A DNA stretch of 64,000 bases from Vespa crabro. Lineage: Eukaryota > Arthropoda > Insecta > Hymenoptera > Vespidae. Of this stretch, positions 1 to 29,319 are shown piece after piece (within the stretch, counting starts at the first letter, position 1; each line of letters starts with the position of its first letter). The notes under the pieces were generated by a model, which made no database searches, was not told the DNA's origin, and saw only the letters and a program-made list of their open reading frames with translations. Made by a program: the position numbers and the translations under genes. The stretch covers positions 2,893,839 through 2,957,838 of the forward strand of contig NC_060960.1 of assembly GCF_910589235.1 (NCBI RefSeq). Reading direction: 5' to 3'.

Positions 1-4
1 TGAC

Positions 5-17579
<17,575 letters not shown>

Positions 17580-18350
17580 GGGCCAATTGCTAATTATCCC
17601 GTTACTCTCGCGTATACCTATGAACACAAAAGACATACCCATTGTAAACATAACAATGTGTCAGAAGTAACGACTGAAAGACTGAAGTCTCGGTGAGTCT
17701 TCGACTTTTATTAACGATTAATTCTTTGGCTCGTACGTTCAATCGTATATGTTTACACATACGACATATATGTATGTGTACGTATGTACGTGCGTACGTG
17801 TACGACGAGCGAAGAGGAATAGGGGAAAAAAAAAGTAAAATTAAATAAAATAAGAAAGCAAAAGTCGCGCGCGTACCAAAGCTTTCAACCCGTGACACAA
17901 CGAAGATAAAAAAGGGAGTTCGAAGGATTGTGAGAAGAGAGCCGTGCGATAAAATTCTCAGAGTTTGGAAAAATGTGAGACTTTTTCTTCTTAATCTTTC
18001 CTTTTTTTTCTTTCTTTCTTTCATTTTCTTTAATTTTACATACAAATTTTTGATTTTTACATCAAAACAACTCGAATAACTTAGGAATATATTTATACAT
18101 AGAGCCAATATCGTCCTCCATTATATTGTAATATCTTCTTTGTATGATGTTATCTCTGAGAATTGTGTCATGGGTACAGCGACGTGTGTGTGTGTGTGTA
18201 TAAGAGAGGAGAATGTTTAGCAAAACAAGTATTTATTCGCCGCACCGTTCGACGCAAGCACGGCCTCTCTTTTCGGGGACCGTAATATGTTGCGTATAGA
18301 AAGTCACGATGACGTTTAATAAAGGTAATAAATAAATGAAAAAAATAAAT
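17580..18350 (+). other. Probable 3' UTR of nAChR alpha
   Basis: Follows the stop codon without a strong acceptor or new coding exon. It is GC-richer at first, and AATAAA-like signals occur at about 18318-18352 (a run of AATAAATAAA motifs). The exact polyadenylation site cannot be set from sequence alone. Confidence 0.5.
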
Positions 18351-18466
18351 AAATAAATAATATATATGTATTATATATATTTAGAATCAAGCGATTGAAA
18401 CACATACATACCGTAGAAATAATACAAATGAGAAAATGAGGAAGAGAGAAAGAGAGCAAGAGAGAA

Positions 18467-18499
<33 letters not shown>

Positions 18500-20169
18500 A
18501 AGAGAGAGATAAAAAGAGATCTTAAAAGTTCAAGTAAGTTCAATTTTATGCCAGATGCATTTGAGAGAAACAAAATCGTCGTAATTCCTTTTTTATTTAT
18601 TTCTTTTTTTTTTTTTTTTTCATTTTATCGAATGTTTCGCCATTGAAAAAAGTCAATTTACAAAGGGTTGACGGAGTTAATTGTGCTGAAAGTTCAACAA
18701 GGATTCAAGACTGAAAGTTCAGGAACGATAGATTTTCGTTCAATGCTCCTCGCTTTCCTCGCGATCATTGTTACTCGATGCAGACAACATCCGTCGCCCT
18801 AATTTTTTTTTTAACGTCGATAATTATCGTTTACAAACAGGATTGGGTACATATTTTAAATTAGTCAATTTTATCGAATAAAGTTTTCGGTTCTATAGCT
18901 ATTTTGTAATAGTTATACAAAAAAGAAGAATAATAAAATATACGAATGTCTGAACGACTTATGCAAGTGAATTGAAAGGAAAACTCGATTTTATACAATA
19001 AATTTATCATTAAAATTTATTCGGAATATATGAAAGGTAATATAAAATAATTTCGAGTTACATCGGTTATTAGAAATGTTTGTGAAAAAAAAAAGAAGAA
19101 AGAAAAGAGGAAATAAGCAAAGTAGAAAGAAAATGAAATGTTTAAAATACGTGCTCATCCTGTTTAACACTCCTGCCCCCCCCCAAAAAAAAACGTGTGG
19201 AAATTCTTATAATTATAATACTATATTACCGAGACTGTCTCGTCTTGTTGTACAGAAAAGGAAATTGTAAAAAAATGGGACCGAAATATATTTTACATTT
19301 ATAGCTTTGGTCATTGTCGTGGAGATCACCGCAGTGCACCACAATGCCTTTCAACGATAAAAAAAATATTTACGCTGAGACTATAAATTTTGCTTGTAGA
19401 TTTAAACAAAAATCACACGATTTAGGACTGTCAATATTCAAATTTTCGTGTTCGATTCGCGATAACGCGAACATACTGAAGTGTCTAGTGTTTATTTGTA
19501 ATATAACAAACGCATACACATACACATATACACATATATACATACACACACAGAGAAAATATACATTATTACACACAAACATAAATATACAAACGAAAAT
19601 ATATACATATACATATATGTATATCTTATTTATAATACAATTCAACGTTACTTTACAAATATGGGAATGTAAATCATAAAGAGCTTGATATATTCGGAAT
19701 TATGGTGCCTGACAGACAAGTACGATTGAGTTTTAAAGAATACTTTTATATATTCTGAGAAGAGAAGATACGTGATACGTTATTAAAAATTCGTTGATCG
19801 CCCAAGTTGAACGACGCGATGTTTCGATTGCTTGCGTAAGTCTTTCGGATATATGTATAGAAAAAGTACATGTATTCGAATATTCCGAATGACAAATGAT
19901 TTTGACTTTTGGCAGGCCTATTGTAAATGTAAATGGCATGGAATTCAACGACGCCTGTTGCAGACTCAGGAAAATAATCGTTTTTCCAAATATTTACATC
20001 GAGCCTGTAACATAGGGGCCATATTTTCACAAAGAACAAGGTGCGTGTGTCTCTCATTAAATTAAATTCTAAATAATAATATCTGCATCATTAAGGAGCA
20101 GAAAACTGGGTGGGGCCTAAAAGAAATTTAGCCGACTCAACTTTTATTGACTCATATATACTTATTATG

Positions 20170-20225
<56 letters not shown>

Positions 20226-22730
20226 AGATAACTTTCATATTTATATTCGTTCTGAAATCACACATGAATAACTTGTCGATATTTATTATACATTTTATCG
20301 GAATGTATGAAGACAAAAATTGTTTCTTATATACAATCATATTCCAATAATTTACTGTCTTCCCAAGGTACTAAATTTGCAATTTGATTTACGATGGTAG
20401 CCAAATCTCCACCGTGCTGCTATCCTTGCCAAGAAAAGTAGAGTCTGATTGGTATAAAATCGTTAGTTAAAAACAGTATATGTGCGTGTAGTCCGCTTTG
20501 GAGATAAAGTAAATAATAATGTGCTATTTAGCATTTGAATCTATTGTATCATTTTTTATAATCTATCGTTTATGAGATGAATGAAGCTTTTATAAACGGC
20601 AAAAGGCACAAATATGTTATGCAATATAGTAAATCTTATTAAAGTAATTCCATTGCATAAAATACTGAAGAATGTAATTATAGACATACATTTAAAAAAA
20701 TTAAAGAGCCATTCTTTATAACTATTACCGGACAATTTAAATTAATTAAAAGTTTTATTTAAAATGCAAGATTACGAATTAATACAACATATTGAAAGGA
20801 CTAGTTTCATTTATATTTAACGTATTAGCGCTGGATTTACATAAATTTCGGAGAAATTTAATTTTTATCAATTAAATATGAGAGCGTGAAAGCATATGAG
20901 TGTGCATGCAACAAAGAAAAAAAAAGGAAAAAAAAACCTTGATTATTATGAACAAAATTACATGTTATGGAAGTAAGTGCAGTGATAGTTATTTAATGTA
21001 AGTTGCATCTAACAATATACATAAATATATATAAATAACCATTACTCACTCGATAAAATAATATAGCAAGATATTTTGTGAGTGTGTCTATAAACTCGAT
21101 TAAACTTATATGATAAACTGACGTTGTCTTGATTTACGAGAAGAATATATGTATTTGTTTCGATAGAGAAAGGAATTTTATAAAGGTGTTGTATATGTGA
21201 GTGTCATCATTTATGAAAGCGCCTTATTCAGCGAGTTTCGTACAAATTTCAAGAAAAAACATCTCCATCATTTCAATCATTTTCAAATGTTGCAGGGATC
21301 TATCAGGTTACGTGTAGCGCATGGCAGATATATTTGTTCGTTAACTATAAATATTGTACTTTTTCCAATTATATTTTCATTAATATTAATTTTCTATCTG
21401 CCTTCTATAGATTAGAAAAAATATAATAAACATTTTTACTTAGAACTTTTTCCTTGTATTAAATGATACTTGACTTAACCACCTTTATAGAAACCTTTCT
21501 TACGAGAGGACATCGTAATTTTAGTAAGCAAATAATATTTGTTACGCGTTAATATATTTTTTAGCGCAGTCTGTCTAAAAGAAAAATAAAAAAAAAAGAA
21601 AAAAAAAGAAGAAAAACTGTCATAAAAAAAATTTTATCAAAACGTTTTGAGAAATACTCTTGTCTTGTAAAATATACCCACAATCATAATTTGTAACAGA
21701 TCAATTGAATTAGAAAGTGCAATCACTTATTGTAATAAACAATCGATAAGTTTTAAAATCATACCTACATACGTTATATTTTAAAGTTTTAAAATGTATT
21801 ACATTATTAAAAGTATATTATCTTCTTACATATCTTCTTGATCGTCCATTTTGTTATATTGTAAATTTCTACATTTTTGTTGCTAGTAACAATAAATAAA
21901 TAAGAAAAAAAAATCTATTAATCTAGGCGTACTAGAGCAGTTAGAGAAAAAGACTCTAGTTCAAATGGCGAAATAAGTAATGAAAAGAATGAGATAAGTA
22001 GCTTCCTCTTCGATGCGTAAGCTCAAGTGATATAAATCTAACCTCTATGTATCTATAATTATATTTTCGTTCAAGCAAAGACTTTTTGTTTTCACGAACT
22101 AAAGTATACTACGAACTAAGGATATCACTGTTTATGTTTTAAAATAGCTTTGAAAAAGATAGAAATAGTTCTATCAGATGCGCTGTAACGTAACCTGCTC
22201 ATGGTATAAACACATCAACTGTTCACTATTACAGTAAATACAAGTTTATTTTCAAGCCCCATAACATTCCACAGTTCTTTGTGTTTGATAAATCGAGTCA
22301 AGCCTATTTCTTCATAAATATCATTATTTATCATTCATATTTATAATATCTTGTTGCAACAAAAGCAAGTTCATATTATAATCTGCATCGAATGCATAGA
22401 ATTGCACTAAAAAATTGTTATTTCTGTAGTATATAAAACATGTTGAATAGATAAATATGAAAGAATTTTTCATTTGTGCAAACTTTTGATGCAATTGGAT
22501 AAGACATTATTATCAGAAAATTTATTAAATGTTTGACTATCAGATTCATGTTACTCCTGTAATAGCATTTACTGGCAATTATTAAATGTTTTAAATTCAA
22601 TTCATAATTAACGAGACAACGTTATAAAATAGTATTTTTAAATACCTACCCTGATAAAACAAGCCTCATGATTATTTGTAACATTATTGGAGCATCTAGC
22701 AAACTGCTCACTTCACTTTTAAATAAAATA
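18351..22730. other. Gene-poor AT-rich region
   Basis: After the probable receptor 3' UTR I see no supported gene. It has GA repeats (about 18470-18510), short microsatellites of CA/TA type around 19500-19620, an (AT)n tract at 20170-20222, and scattered open stretches without splice-site or family support. Some could be distal 3' UTR of the receptor. Confidence 0.6.
20170..20222. repeat. (AT)n microsatellite
   Basis: Pure AT tract in the region downstream of the receptor gene. Confidence 0.93.
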
Positions 22731-22809
22731 ATGGATAGTAACAGCAATTGGCTAGGTGCTCCGTTTAATTATGAACATATAAACGATGATGAAACTTTCT
22801 ACATAACAG
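22731..22809 (+). CDS. Possible orphan first coding exon
   Basis: An ATG opens 26 codons with non-random composition (MDSNSNWLGAPFNYEHIN, then an acidic Asp-Asp-Glu run) and ends at a GTATAT donor in phase 1. It is not a family I recognise. The next exon is unknown; phase 1 is also the phase of the Myb-like gene exons starting at 25982, so it could be a distant alternative first exon of that gene with the minus-strand gene nested in between. This is speculative. Confidence 0.3.
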
Positions 22810-22936
22810 GTATATATCAATAAAATTGTCGAATAAATTTGATTTTTGTAAAAAAGAAAAATCGTGGTATTGTGAATTTATTTTAACGTACACTATTCTC
22901 TTTATTTAACATCTGTTCATAAATTTTCCGCAAATA

Positions 22937-22940
<4 letters not shown>

Positions 22941-22992
<52 letters not shown>
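22941..22992. repeat. (TA)n microsatellite
   Basis: Pure TA tract between the orphan exon and the 3' end of the minus-strand membrane protein gene. Confidence 0.93.
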
Positions 22993-22998
<6 letters not shown>

Positions 22999-23151
22999 CA
23001 TAATAAGTACAATAATTTTAATTTATCAACCAAACACTATTACGTATATCTTTATAAATAATAAAAAAAAAAAAAGTAATTTTAAGAAATGTACACCTTA
23101 AACACAAACTAATGTTACATGGAAAAACATGTAATATATATGATAATTTAT

Positions 23152-24685
23152 TTAATTTATTTCCTCTACAATTCCCGTATCATTCGTGTCGGATATAAGT
23201 TCGAGATTATTCTGGCATTGAGAGTTCGTTTCTTTTGCATTTCGTATTCTATTGATCTTCTTCTTAATCACCATTGTACCTTTTTGTAAAAAATATATAT
23301 AAAAAACGTTCCTTTATATTGAGACAATTTAATTTCATAATTAAACTTTGAAAAAACGTACATAATAATGCTTGCCAGAATTCTTTTTTCTTTGGTGATT
23401 TAGTATTAATCGATTTCTTTAAAGAATTTCTATGCCTCCTTTGTATATTAGCAAGTTCAATAGCTTCTTGAGAAGGTGGTGGAAAAAGGCAAATTTCAAG
23501 CCAATGATTTGTTCTAGCACATCCACAAAGTTTTAACCATACCTAAATTATTAAAACCTCTTTTATTTTATCACATTAGAAAAATGATAAAAATAAAAAG
23601 TACTTTTATTATTAGAGTTCATATGACAATTGACCATATGAAATTAATCCTTCTATATAACAAAAGTTTTTACCGAATCCAAACATTCTGTAGCAAGCCA
23701 TAGCCACAAAGCAAGATCCACTTTCATATGATTCATTTTTTCTGGCCATACCAGTTTAGGTACAAAAAATACGTAAAGATAAACCCTGGTTCATAAAATA
23801 TTTATAAATTCGTTCAGGTAATTGTTCTCTTTGAGAATATGTATAAAAATTTTTTTTGTACCAACCAAGTGAGACAGTGAAACGAGAATAATATTTTAGC
23901 AAATACTTTCCCAGCTTTACCAATAACTTGAGTAGTACATAAAAGAATCCTGCAAATATCTATTAATATTATATCAACAGCTCTATAAAATAGGAAGGCA
24001 TTTTCTATCACACACCACCTAGAAAAATAAAAGTTTAGAACATATTTTTAACACAAATATTACATAAAGATATAATATTACTTTTCAATCAATTACTTTT
24101 GATAAAGCATATTTAAGATAAAAGATGCAAATAATAGATTTCTTAAGCCTCGAATCCAGGCGTTATGACATATAATTGCAACACCGGCACGATGGAAAAA
24201 GAAACTTTTGTGCAAAACAATTGCCAATTCCTTATGCGTCATATTCCATCCATGTGATGAGAAATTTAAATTCTTGGTAGGCATAGACATGATATAGCAA
24301 ATACTACCAAAGGAAAATCCACAATTCCATACTGCTTCAATTATCCGATATCTCTGTGTCAATGGAACACGCATACGACGAAGTAGCGACTGTAATAAAA
24401 AAGATTATTTATAAAGATAATAATAATATATAAGATATAAAATATAAAATTTTAATAAATGTAACTTACATTCAAACATTTTTCATACACAAGATAAAGA
24501 GTTGCCCAAAGTAAAATGAAATATCCTAGCAGAATATCTACATTTTTAGTCCTATTATTGTTTCCTATAAAGTCTTTATTTATACTTCTCTTGTCCCAAA
24601 CATTCAATGGGTATGGTAAAAAATTGGATATGTCCATTAAAGAATACAATTTGATTGCAAAACTGCTTGTCATGTCCTGAGACAT
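23152..24685 (-). CDS. Polytopic membrane protein, six exons, two apparent frameshifts
   Basis: Minus-strand exons: 24685-24470, 24389-24097, 24018-23674 (third exon, frame broken), 23542-23362, 23279-23152. A sixth exon is needed only if the third is split. Junctions are GT/AG and phases match. Several hydrophobic segments are visible (ILLGYFILLWATLYLVYE; FLFYRAVDIILIDICRILL), then a basic tail. The segment beginning RRMRVPLTQRYRIIEAVWNC faintly resembles TLC-domain ceramide synthases, but the catalytic double histidine is not seen, so I do not assign it. Within exon 3 the frame shifts at an A8 run (near 23845-23855) and again at a T6 run (near 23770); protein-like sequence continues on both sides. 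Either assembly indels or a young pseudogene. Confidence 0.6.
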
Positions 24686-25729
24686 GTTTGAAATCTATTT
24701 GAATTAGCAAACACTTTTTATTTTCAATATAATTATTAATTGCTATCAAATTTTACAAATCCAATGATTTTTTATATTCACTTTTTCAATCGTTTCATAT
24801 TACACACGAAATAGTGACAGCTACTTTACAAAAACTAATAATAAATGTGATTGATGATTATATATTAAAAAAAAAAAATTAAACAGAAGAAATAAATTAA
24901 TTATTTGTCTAAAACTAATGAGTACGTCAAATTTTAGGAACTTTGACAATAGACCGTGCAGACGAAATAATCTCAAATAATTAATATATACGCATTACAC
25001 TTTCCGGTTTGACAGAATTAGTATTGTCAAGTTAATTACAAGGGTGGAAAATGTGATCAATGCCATCTGCTGTAAAAATTGATGACTAGTAAATTATATA
25101 TCGATAAAATTCACAACGAAATCTGTAATCTGTAAGTATCAATACAAACGGATGATACACGAAATAAGAAAAGCATAATATTTCTATGTTCTTTCAGGAC
25201 GAAATTTTCAGATGAACTGATCTCTTCTCGTTCGTTGATACTTCGAAAAAATATATATTTTTCTTATATATTCAAATAAATATTTCTATATATTTATTTT
25301 TTTATACTTATTCCTTGTGTACTCACGTAATATATACAATATATATGCTTTCAGTGACTCCTCTATTATTTGATGAACGAAAATAAATATTTACACGTAA
25401 CCATCTAACAATCTATTCTTGTCGTTGTTTAGAGATAAAAAATGAACAAGGAGATAATTCGATTCTCACTGGATGTCGCTACGAGACAAAATCGTTAAGC
25501 GGTCGATATCGAATGGTCATACGATAATTGTTGCATTTAGCAGAACAAAGATATTTTTAGAACTGTTACAAGATATTCGATTGAACGCCACCATTCGTTT
25601 TATATTTTTCCTACATGTTACCCAGCGGTCACCATTTATTGTAGTACAGTAAAAGTACGCTGATTAGGCGCAAAACGTTATAATATCTTAGTGATGAAAT
25701 TTTTAGGCGCAAAAATATAACCTAAAAAA
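24686..25729. other. Intergenic region between divergent genes
   Basis: Lies between the start of the minus-strand membrane protein gene and the start of the Myb/SANT-like gene. AT-rich with no coding exon. Short GCGCAAAA motifs recur at about 25668-25712 next to the downstream start. Likely contains both promoters. Confidence 0.5.
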
Positions 25730-25826
25730 ATGAATGAACTAGAGGAATATGAAATTATATATAAATATAATAATATTAATTACAATATTGTAGCGACAAA
25801 TAAAACACATGTCAAATTAAAAAATG
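25730..25826 (+). CDS. Myb/SANT-like gene exon 1
   Basis: ATG at 25730 follows AACCTAAAAAA; 32 codons from MNELEEYEIIYKYNN, then donor GTAGGTAAG in phase 1. A second donor (GTAAGA at 25831) is available but would break the phase to exon 2. Confidence 0.6.
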
Positions 25827-27210
25827 GTAGGTAAGATTATATATACATATATATATACATATATATATACACATATATATATATATACATATATATATAC
25901 ATTTTTTTTTAGTTTAAATTTTTCGTCACGATTTTTGATATTCTCAGTAAACATACATGATTAATACTTTATTAATTATAGATAAAGAATTCTTCAAAGC
26001 TTATATTAGCAGTAATATAAACTCATGCAAAACAACAGACATAATAAAAAAAGTGAATGGTATGTACTAATCACTGATTTGAAACATTAGGGATATACAT
26101 ATGTAATATATGTAATTATATATATGCATAATACAGATCTTAATATTGAAAATTTCGTATGGACGGAAGAATCCATCAAGTTACTTTTACAAAAATATAA
26201 TGATAGGAAGAATAAATTCCGTGATCCTAAAATTAAGAAAAAGTTGTTATGGCTGGAGATTGTAGAGGAATTTAAAATTAAAGGTTATAATGTCAATGAA
26301 GCTGTCTTAAACAGCAAAATGAGAAATTTAAAACAGTCGTATAAAAATATAAAGAACAATAATAAAAAAACATGTACAAATCATTCTCGAAATACCTGGA
26401 AATGGTACAAGACAATGGAAAATCTGTTTAAAGAAGATCGAACAGTAAACGTAGGTGCTATGTTGCCCTCTATGATAAATAGCGTAAATAATTTGGAAGG
26501 TTCCACTTCAATTCCATCAATATCAATTGAAGGTGACGGACGTATAAATACTGTCCACAAGGATATTTATAATATAAACTCATGTGAAACAATAGGACAA
26601 CAAAAACAAGTGAATGGTATGTACTTATCACTGATTGGAAAAATTACTAGAGATATATATAGTATACGTAATCATATATATGTATGATACAGATTTTAAT
26701 ATTGAAAATTTCGCATGGACGAACCAAACTATCAAGTTACTTTTACAAAAATATTATGATAGGAATAGTAAATTTCGTGATCCTAAAATTAAGAAAAAGT
26801 TGTTATGGATGGAAATTGTAGAGGAATTTAAAATTAAAGGTTATAATGTTAATGAAACTATCCTAGATAACAAAATGAGAAATTTAAAACAATCGTATGA
26901 AAATATAAAGAATAACAACAACAAAACAAGTACAGGTCGATGTCCAATTACCTGGAAATGGTACAACACAATGGAGGATCTATTTAAAGAAGATCAAACC
27001 ATAAACGTAGGTGCTACATTGTCTTCTATGATAAATAGCATAAATAATTTGGAAAGTTTCACTCCAATTCCACCAACATCAATTGAAAATGAAGAACATG
27101 TAAATCCTGTCTACTCAGATATCGATAATATAAACTTATGTGAAGCAATAGGAATACAAAAAGAAGTAAACGGTATGTATTTTATCACTGATTTGAAACA
27201 ATTATTAAAG

Positions 27211-27272
<62 letters not shown>

Positions 27273-28788
27273 ATATATATTTATTTTTAATTGTAATTAA
27301 ATTTTAATTGTATTTATTTGTAATTATATTTATGTATGATGCAGATATTAATATTGAAAATTTTGCATGGACCAATCAAACTACCAAGTTACTTTTACAA
27401 AAATATAATGACAGGAAGAATAAATTTCGTGACCCTAAAATTAAGAAGAAGTTATTATGGATGGAGATTGTAGAGGAGTTTAAAATTAAAGGTTATAATG
27501 TTAATGAAGCTATTGTAGATCGCAAAATGAGAAATTTAAAACAGTCATATAAAAGTATAAAGGACAACAATAAAAAAACAAGTACAGGTCGTAATCGAAT
27601 TACCTGGAAATGGTATGACACAATGGAGGATCTATTTAATGAAGATCGAGCCGTGAATGTAGGTGCTACACTGTCCTTTGTGATAAATAGCGTAAATATT
27701 AAGGAAGGTTCTACCTCAATTTTACCAACATCAACTGAAGATGACGTACATGTAAATGCTATCCACTCGGGTATTGATAATATAAACGCATGTGAAACTA
27801 TAGGAATACAAAAAGAAGTGAATGGTATGTATTTATCACTCATTAAAAATTATTACTAGAGATATATGTAATGTATACAATTATATTTATATATGATACA
27901 GATATGAATATTGAAAATTTCGCATGGACGAATCAAACCACCAAGTTACTTTTACAAAAATATAATGATAGAAAGAGTAAATTTCGCGATCCTAAAATTA
28001 AAAAAAAGTTGTTATGGATGGAAATTGTAGAGGAATTTAAAATTAAAGGTTATAATGTTAATAGTGCCATCCTAGATCGCAAAATGAGAAATTTAAAACA
28101 GTCATATAAAAGTATAAGGGATAAAAAGAAAACAAGCACAGGTCACACTCGAATTACCTGGAAATGGTATGATACAATGGATGGTCTATTTAAAGAAGAT
28201 CAAACCATAAACGTAGGTGTTACGTTATCCTCCATGATAAATAGTATAATTAATGAGGAAGGTTCCACTTCTATTCCATCCACATCATTTGAAGATGATG
28301 AACATATAAATACTGTCTACTCGGATATTAATGTTGAACAGTCCAAAATGACCGAAAATTTTACAGAAAGTAGAACTTCAATAAGGTGTGTAAAAGAATT
28401 TATAAAAGATAACTTATATATTTTTTGTTGGCTAAATAACTGTTTACGATTTAACTTTGATCTGTATAAATATGAGATAAAGAATAGTAATAATTTTACC
28501 AAAAATATTATTGTAAATGTAAATTTTAGAGAACAGTTATTTATATCTTACAGTCCTGTTCCTGATATCTTATCAAAGCGACATCCTTTCAAGAACTTAA
28601 AAGAAAAAGCTACTGAATCAAGAGCACTATATAATATACGTAAAATGATGTTAGTGGGTGAAGAAAGAAGAGTAGACGCAATTAATAAATTAAGTGAAAA
28701 AATTGAGGAACATAATAAAATTCAACGAGAAAGAAATGATATTTTGAAATGTTTAATTTCTTTACAAAAGAATGTACGTAGAAAATGA
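25730..28788 (+). CDS. Multi Myb/SANT-like domain protein, tandem exons
   Basis: Predicted DNA-binding protein of 777 residues if all exons are joined: 25730-25826, 25982-26059, 26137-26616, 26693-27172, 27345-27824, 27902-28385, 28554-28788. All junctions are GT/AG and all phases agree. Four repeat exons each encode a trihelix-type Myb/SANT-like domain with spaced tryptophans (FxWT, LLWxEIVEEF, TWKWYxTM) and many basic residues. The last exon encodes a charged helix (AINKLSEKIEEHNKIQRE), probably a coiled coil. This domain type occurs in insect regulators and in proteins domesticated from transposons. Because the repeat exons are symmetric phase 1-1, they may be concatenated or chosen alternatively. 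No ortholog recognised. Confidence 0.8.
25982..26059 (+). CDS. Myb/SANT-like gene exon 2, truncated repeat unit
   Basis: 78 bases, phase 1-1. Its end (NINSCKTTDIIKKVNG) matches the tail of the full repeat exons (NINSCETIGQQKQVNG), and the following intron starts with the same GTATGTACTAATCACTGATT. It is therefore a repeat unit that has lost the DNA-binding domain, keeping frame. Confidence 0.65.
26137..26616 (+). CDS. Tandem Myb/SANT-like exon, copy 1
   Basis: 480 bases, phase 1-1. The domain occupies roughly the first 95 codons from NIENFVWTEESIKLLLQKY to the NTWKWYKTM helix, followed by a Ser/Asn-rich linker and the VNG end. It is the most divergent of the four (WLEIVEEF and AVLNSK where the others have WMEIVEEF and A/TILDxK). 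Confidence 0.8.
26693..27172 (+). CDS. Tandem Myb/SANT-like exon, copy 2
   Basis: 480 bases, phase 1-1, same architecture. The RCPITWKWYNTM segment matches the inverted decayed copy at 29041-29294 best, so this copy or its ancestor was probably the donor. Confidence 0.8.
27215..27280. repeat. (TA)n in Myb/SANT-like gene intron
   Basis: An almost pure TA tract that accounts for the extra length of the intron between tandem copies 2 and 3. Confidence 0.9.
27345..27824 (+). CDS. Tandem Myb/SANT-like exon, copy 3
   Basis: 480 bases, phase 1-1, acceptor TGATGCAG. Key residues are kept (FAWTNQT, LLWMEIVEEF, ITWKWYDTM). Its upstream intron is enlarged to 172 bases by a (TA)n expansion; the other two introns between full copies are 76 and 77 bases. 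Confidence 0.8.
27902..28385 (+). CDS. Tandem Myb/SANT-like exon, copy 4, with diverged tail
   Basis: 484 bases, enters in phase 1 and leaves in phase 2 at GTGTGT. Domain intact; the tail after YSDIN differs from the other copies and links to the C-terminal exon. The following 168-base intron is open in frame. Confidence 0.75.
28554..28788 (+). CDS. Myb/SANT-like gene last exon
   Basis: Acceptor ATCTTACAG, 78 codons from SPVPDILSKRHPFKN to the C-terminal RRK and TGA. The charged segment with heptad-like spacing suggests a dimerising helix. A final exon of this kind, placed after a Myb/SANT-like domain, is common in insect MSANTD-like proteins. Confidence 0.75.
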
Positions 28789-29040
28789 TTATTAAAATAT
28801 AGAATATATAAGTATATGTAAATATAGATATAATATAAAAGTAATAATTTCTATATTTTCTACAATATAGAAAAATATAAGGATATATAAATATAGATAT
28901 AATGTAGGTTAAATAAAGTAGAATATAAATGGTAAGGATAAATAAATAAGAAATATTTTGGTTTATTTAGTTTGATTTAATTTAACCTAAATTTGCTCAA
29001 CAATTTGTATACGCTTTTCAATTGCTTTTACAATTACATT
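28789..29040. other. 3' flank of Myb/SANT-like gene
   Basis: AT-rich, with near-duplicate stretches ending ATATAAATATAGATATAAT (around 28805 and 28880) and AATAAA-like motifs near 28912 and 28941 that could serve polyadenylation. Confidence 0.45.
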
Positions 29041-29294
29041 GTAATTTGACATCGATCTGCACTTATTTTTTTGTTGTTTATATTTTTATATGGCTATTTT
29101 AAATTTCTCATTTTGCTATCTAAGATAGCTTCATTGATATTATAATCTTTAATTTTAAATTGCTCTATAATGTCAATAACAACTTTTTTTTAATTTTAGA
29201 TTCATGAAATTTATTGTTCCTATCATTATATTTTTATAAATGTAACTTAATGGTTTGATTCGTCTATACAAAATTTTTAATACTAAGTATCTGT
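29041..29294 (-). pseudogene. Inverted decayed copy of Myb/SANT-like exon
   Basis: Read on the minus strand, this begins with a preserved acceptor context (TATGATACAG) and then follows the repeat exon: a degraded NIENF start, WTNQTIKL, LQKYNDRNNKF, a frameshift after KKKLL, EQFKIKDYNINEAILDSK, a stop after MRNLK, and finally a segment matching the DRCPIT region of tandem copy 2. Homology stops near 29041, about halfway through the exon. It is broken by a frameshift and stops and so is not functional. Confidence 0.8.
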
Positions 29295-29319
29295 ATCATA
29301 CATTAATATTAATTATATA

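Noticed and set aside
17602..18108. 168-codon minus-strand open frame after the receptor stop
   Set aside because: Antisense to the probable receptor 3' UTR, low-complexity Lys/Phe runs, no splice or family support.
19314..20065. Open frames of 70-120 codons on both strands
   Set aside because: Low-complexity CA/TA sequence and no acceptor/donor context or family resemblance; more likely non-coding downstream DNA.
20394..20441. Fifteen-codon Cys-rich frame (MVAKSPPCCYPCQEK)
   Set aside because: Too short, no upstream or downstream exon, and chance occurrence is easy.
27493..27843. 116-codon minus-strand open frame
   Set aside because: Exact antisense of tandem Myb/SANT-like exon copy 3, which has the supported reading frame.
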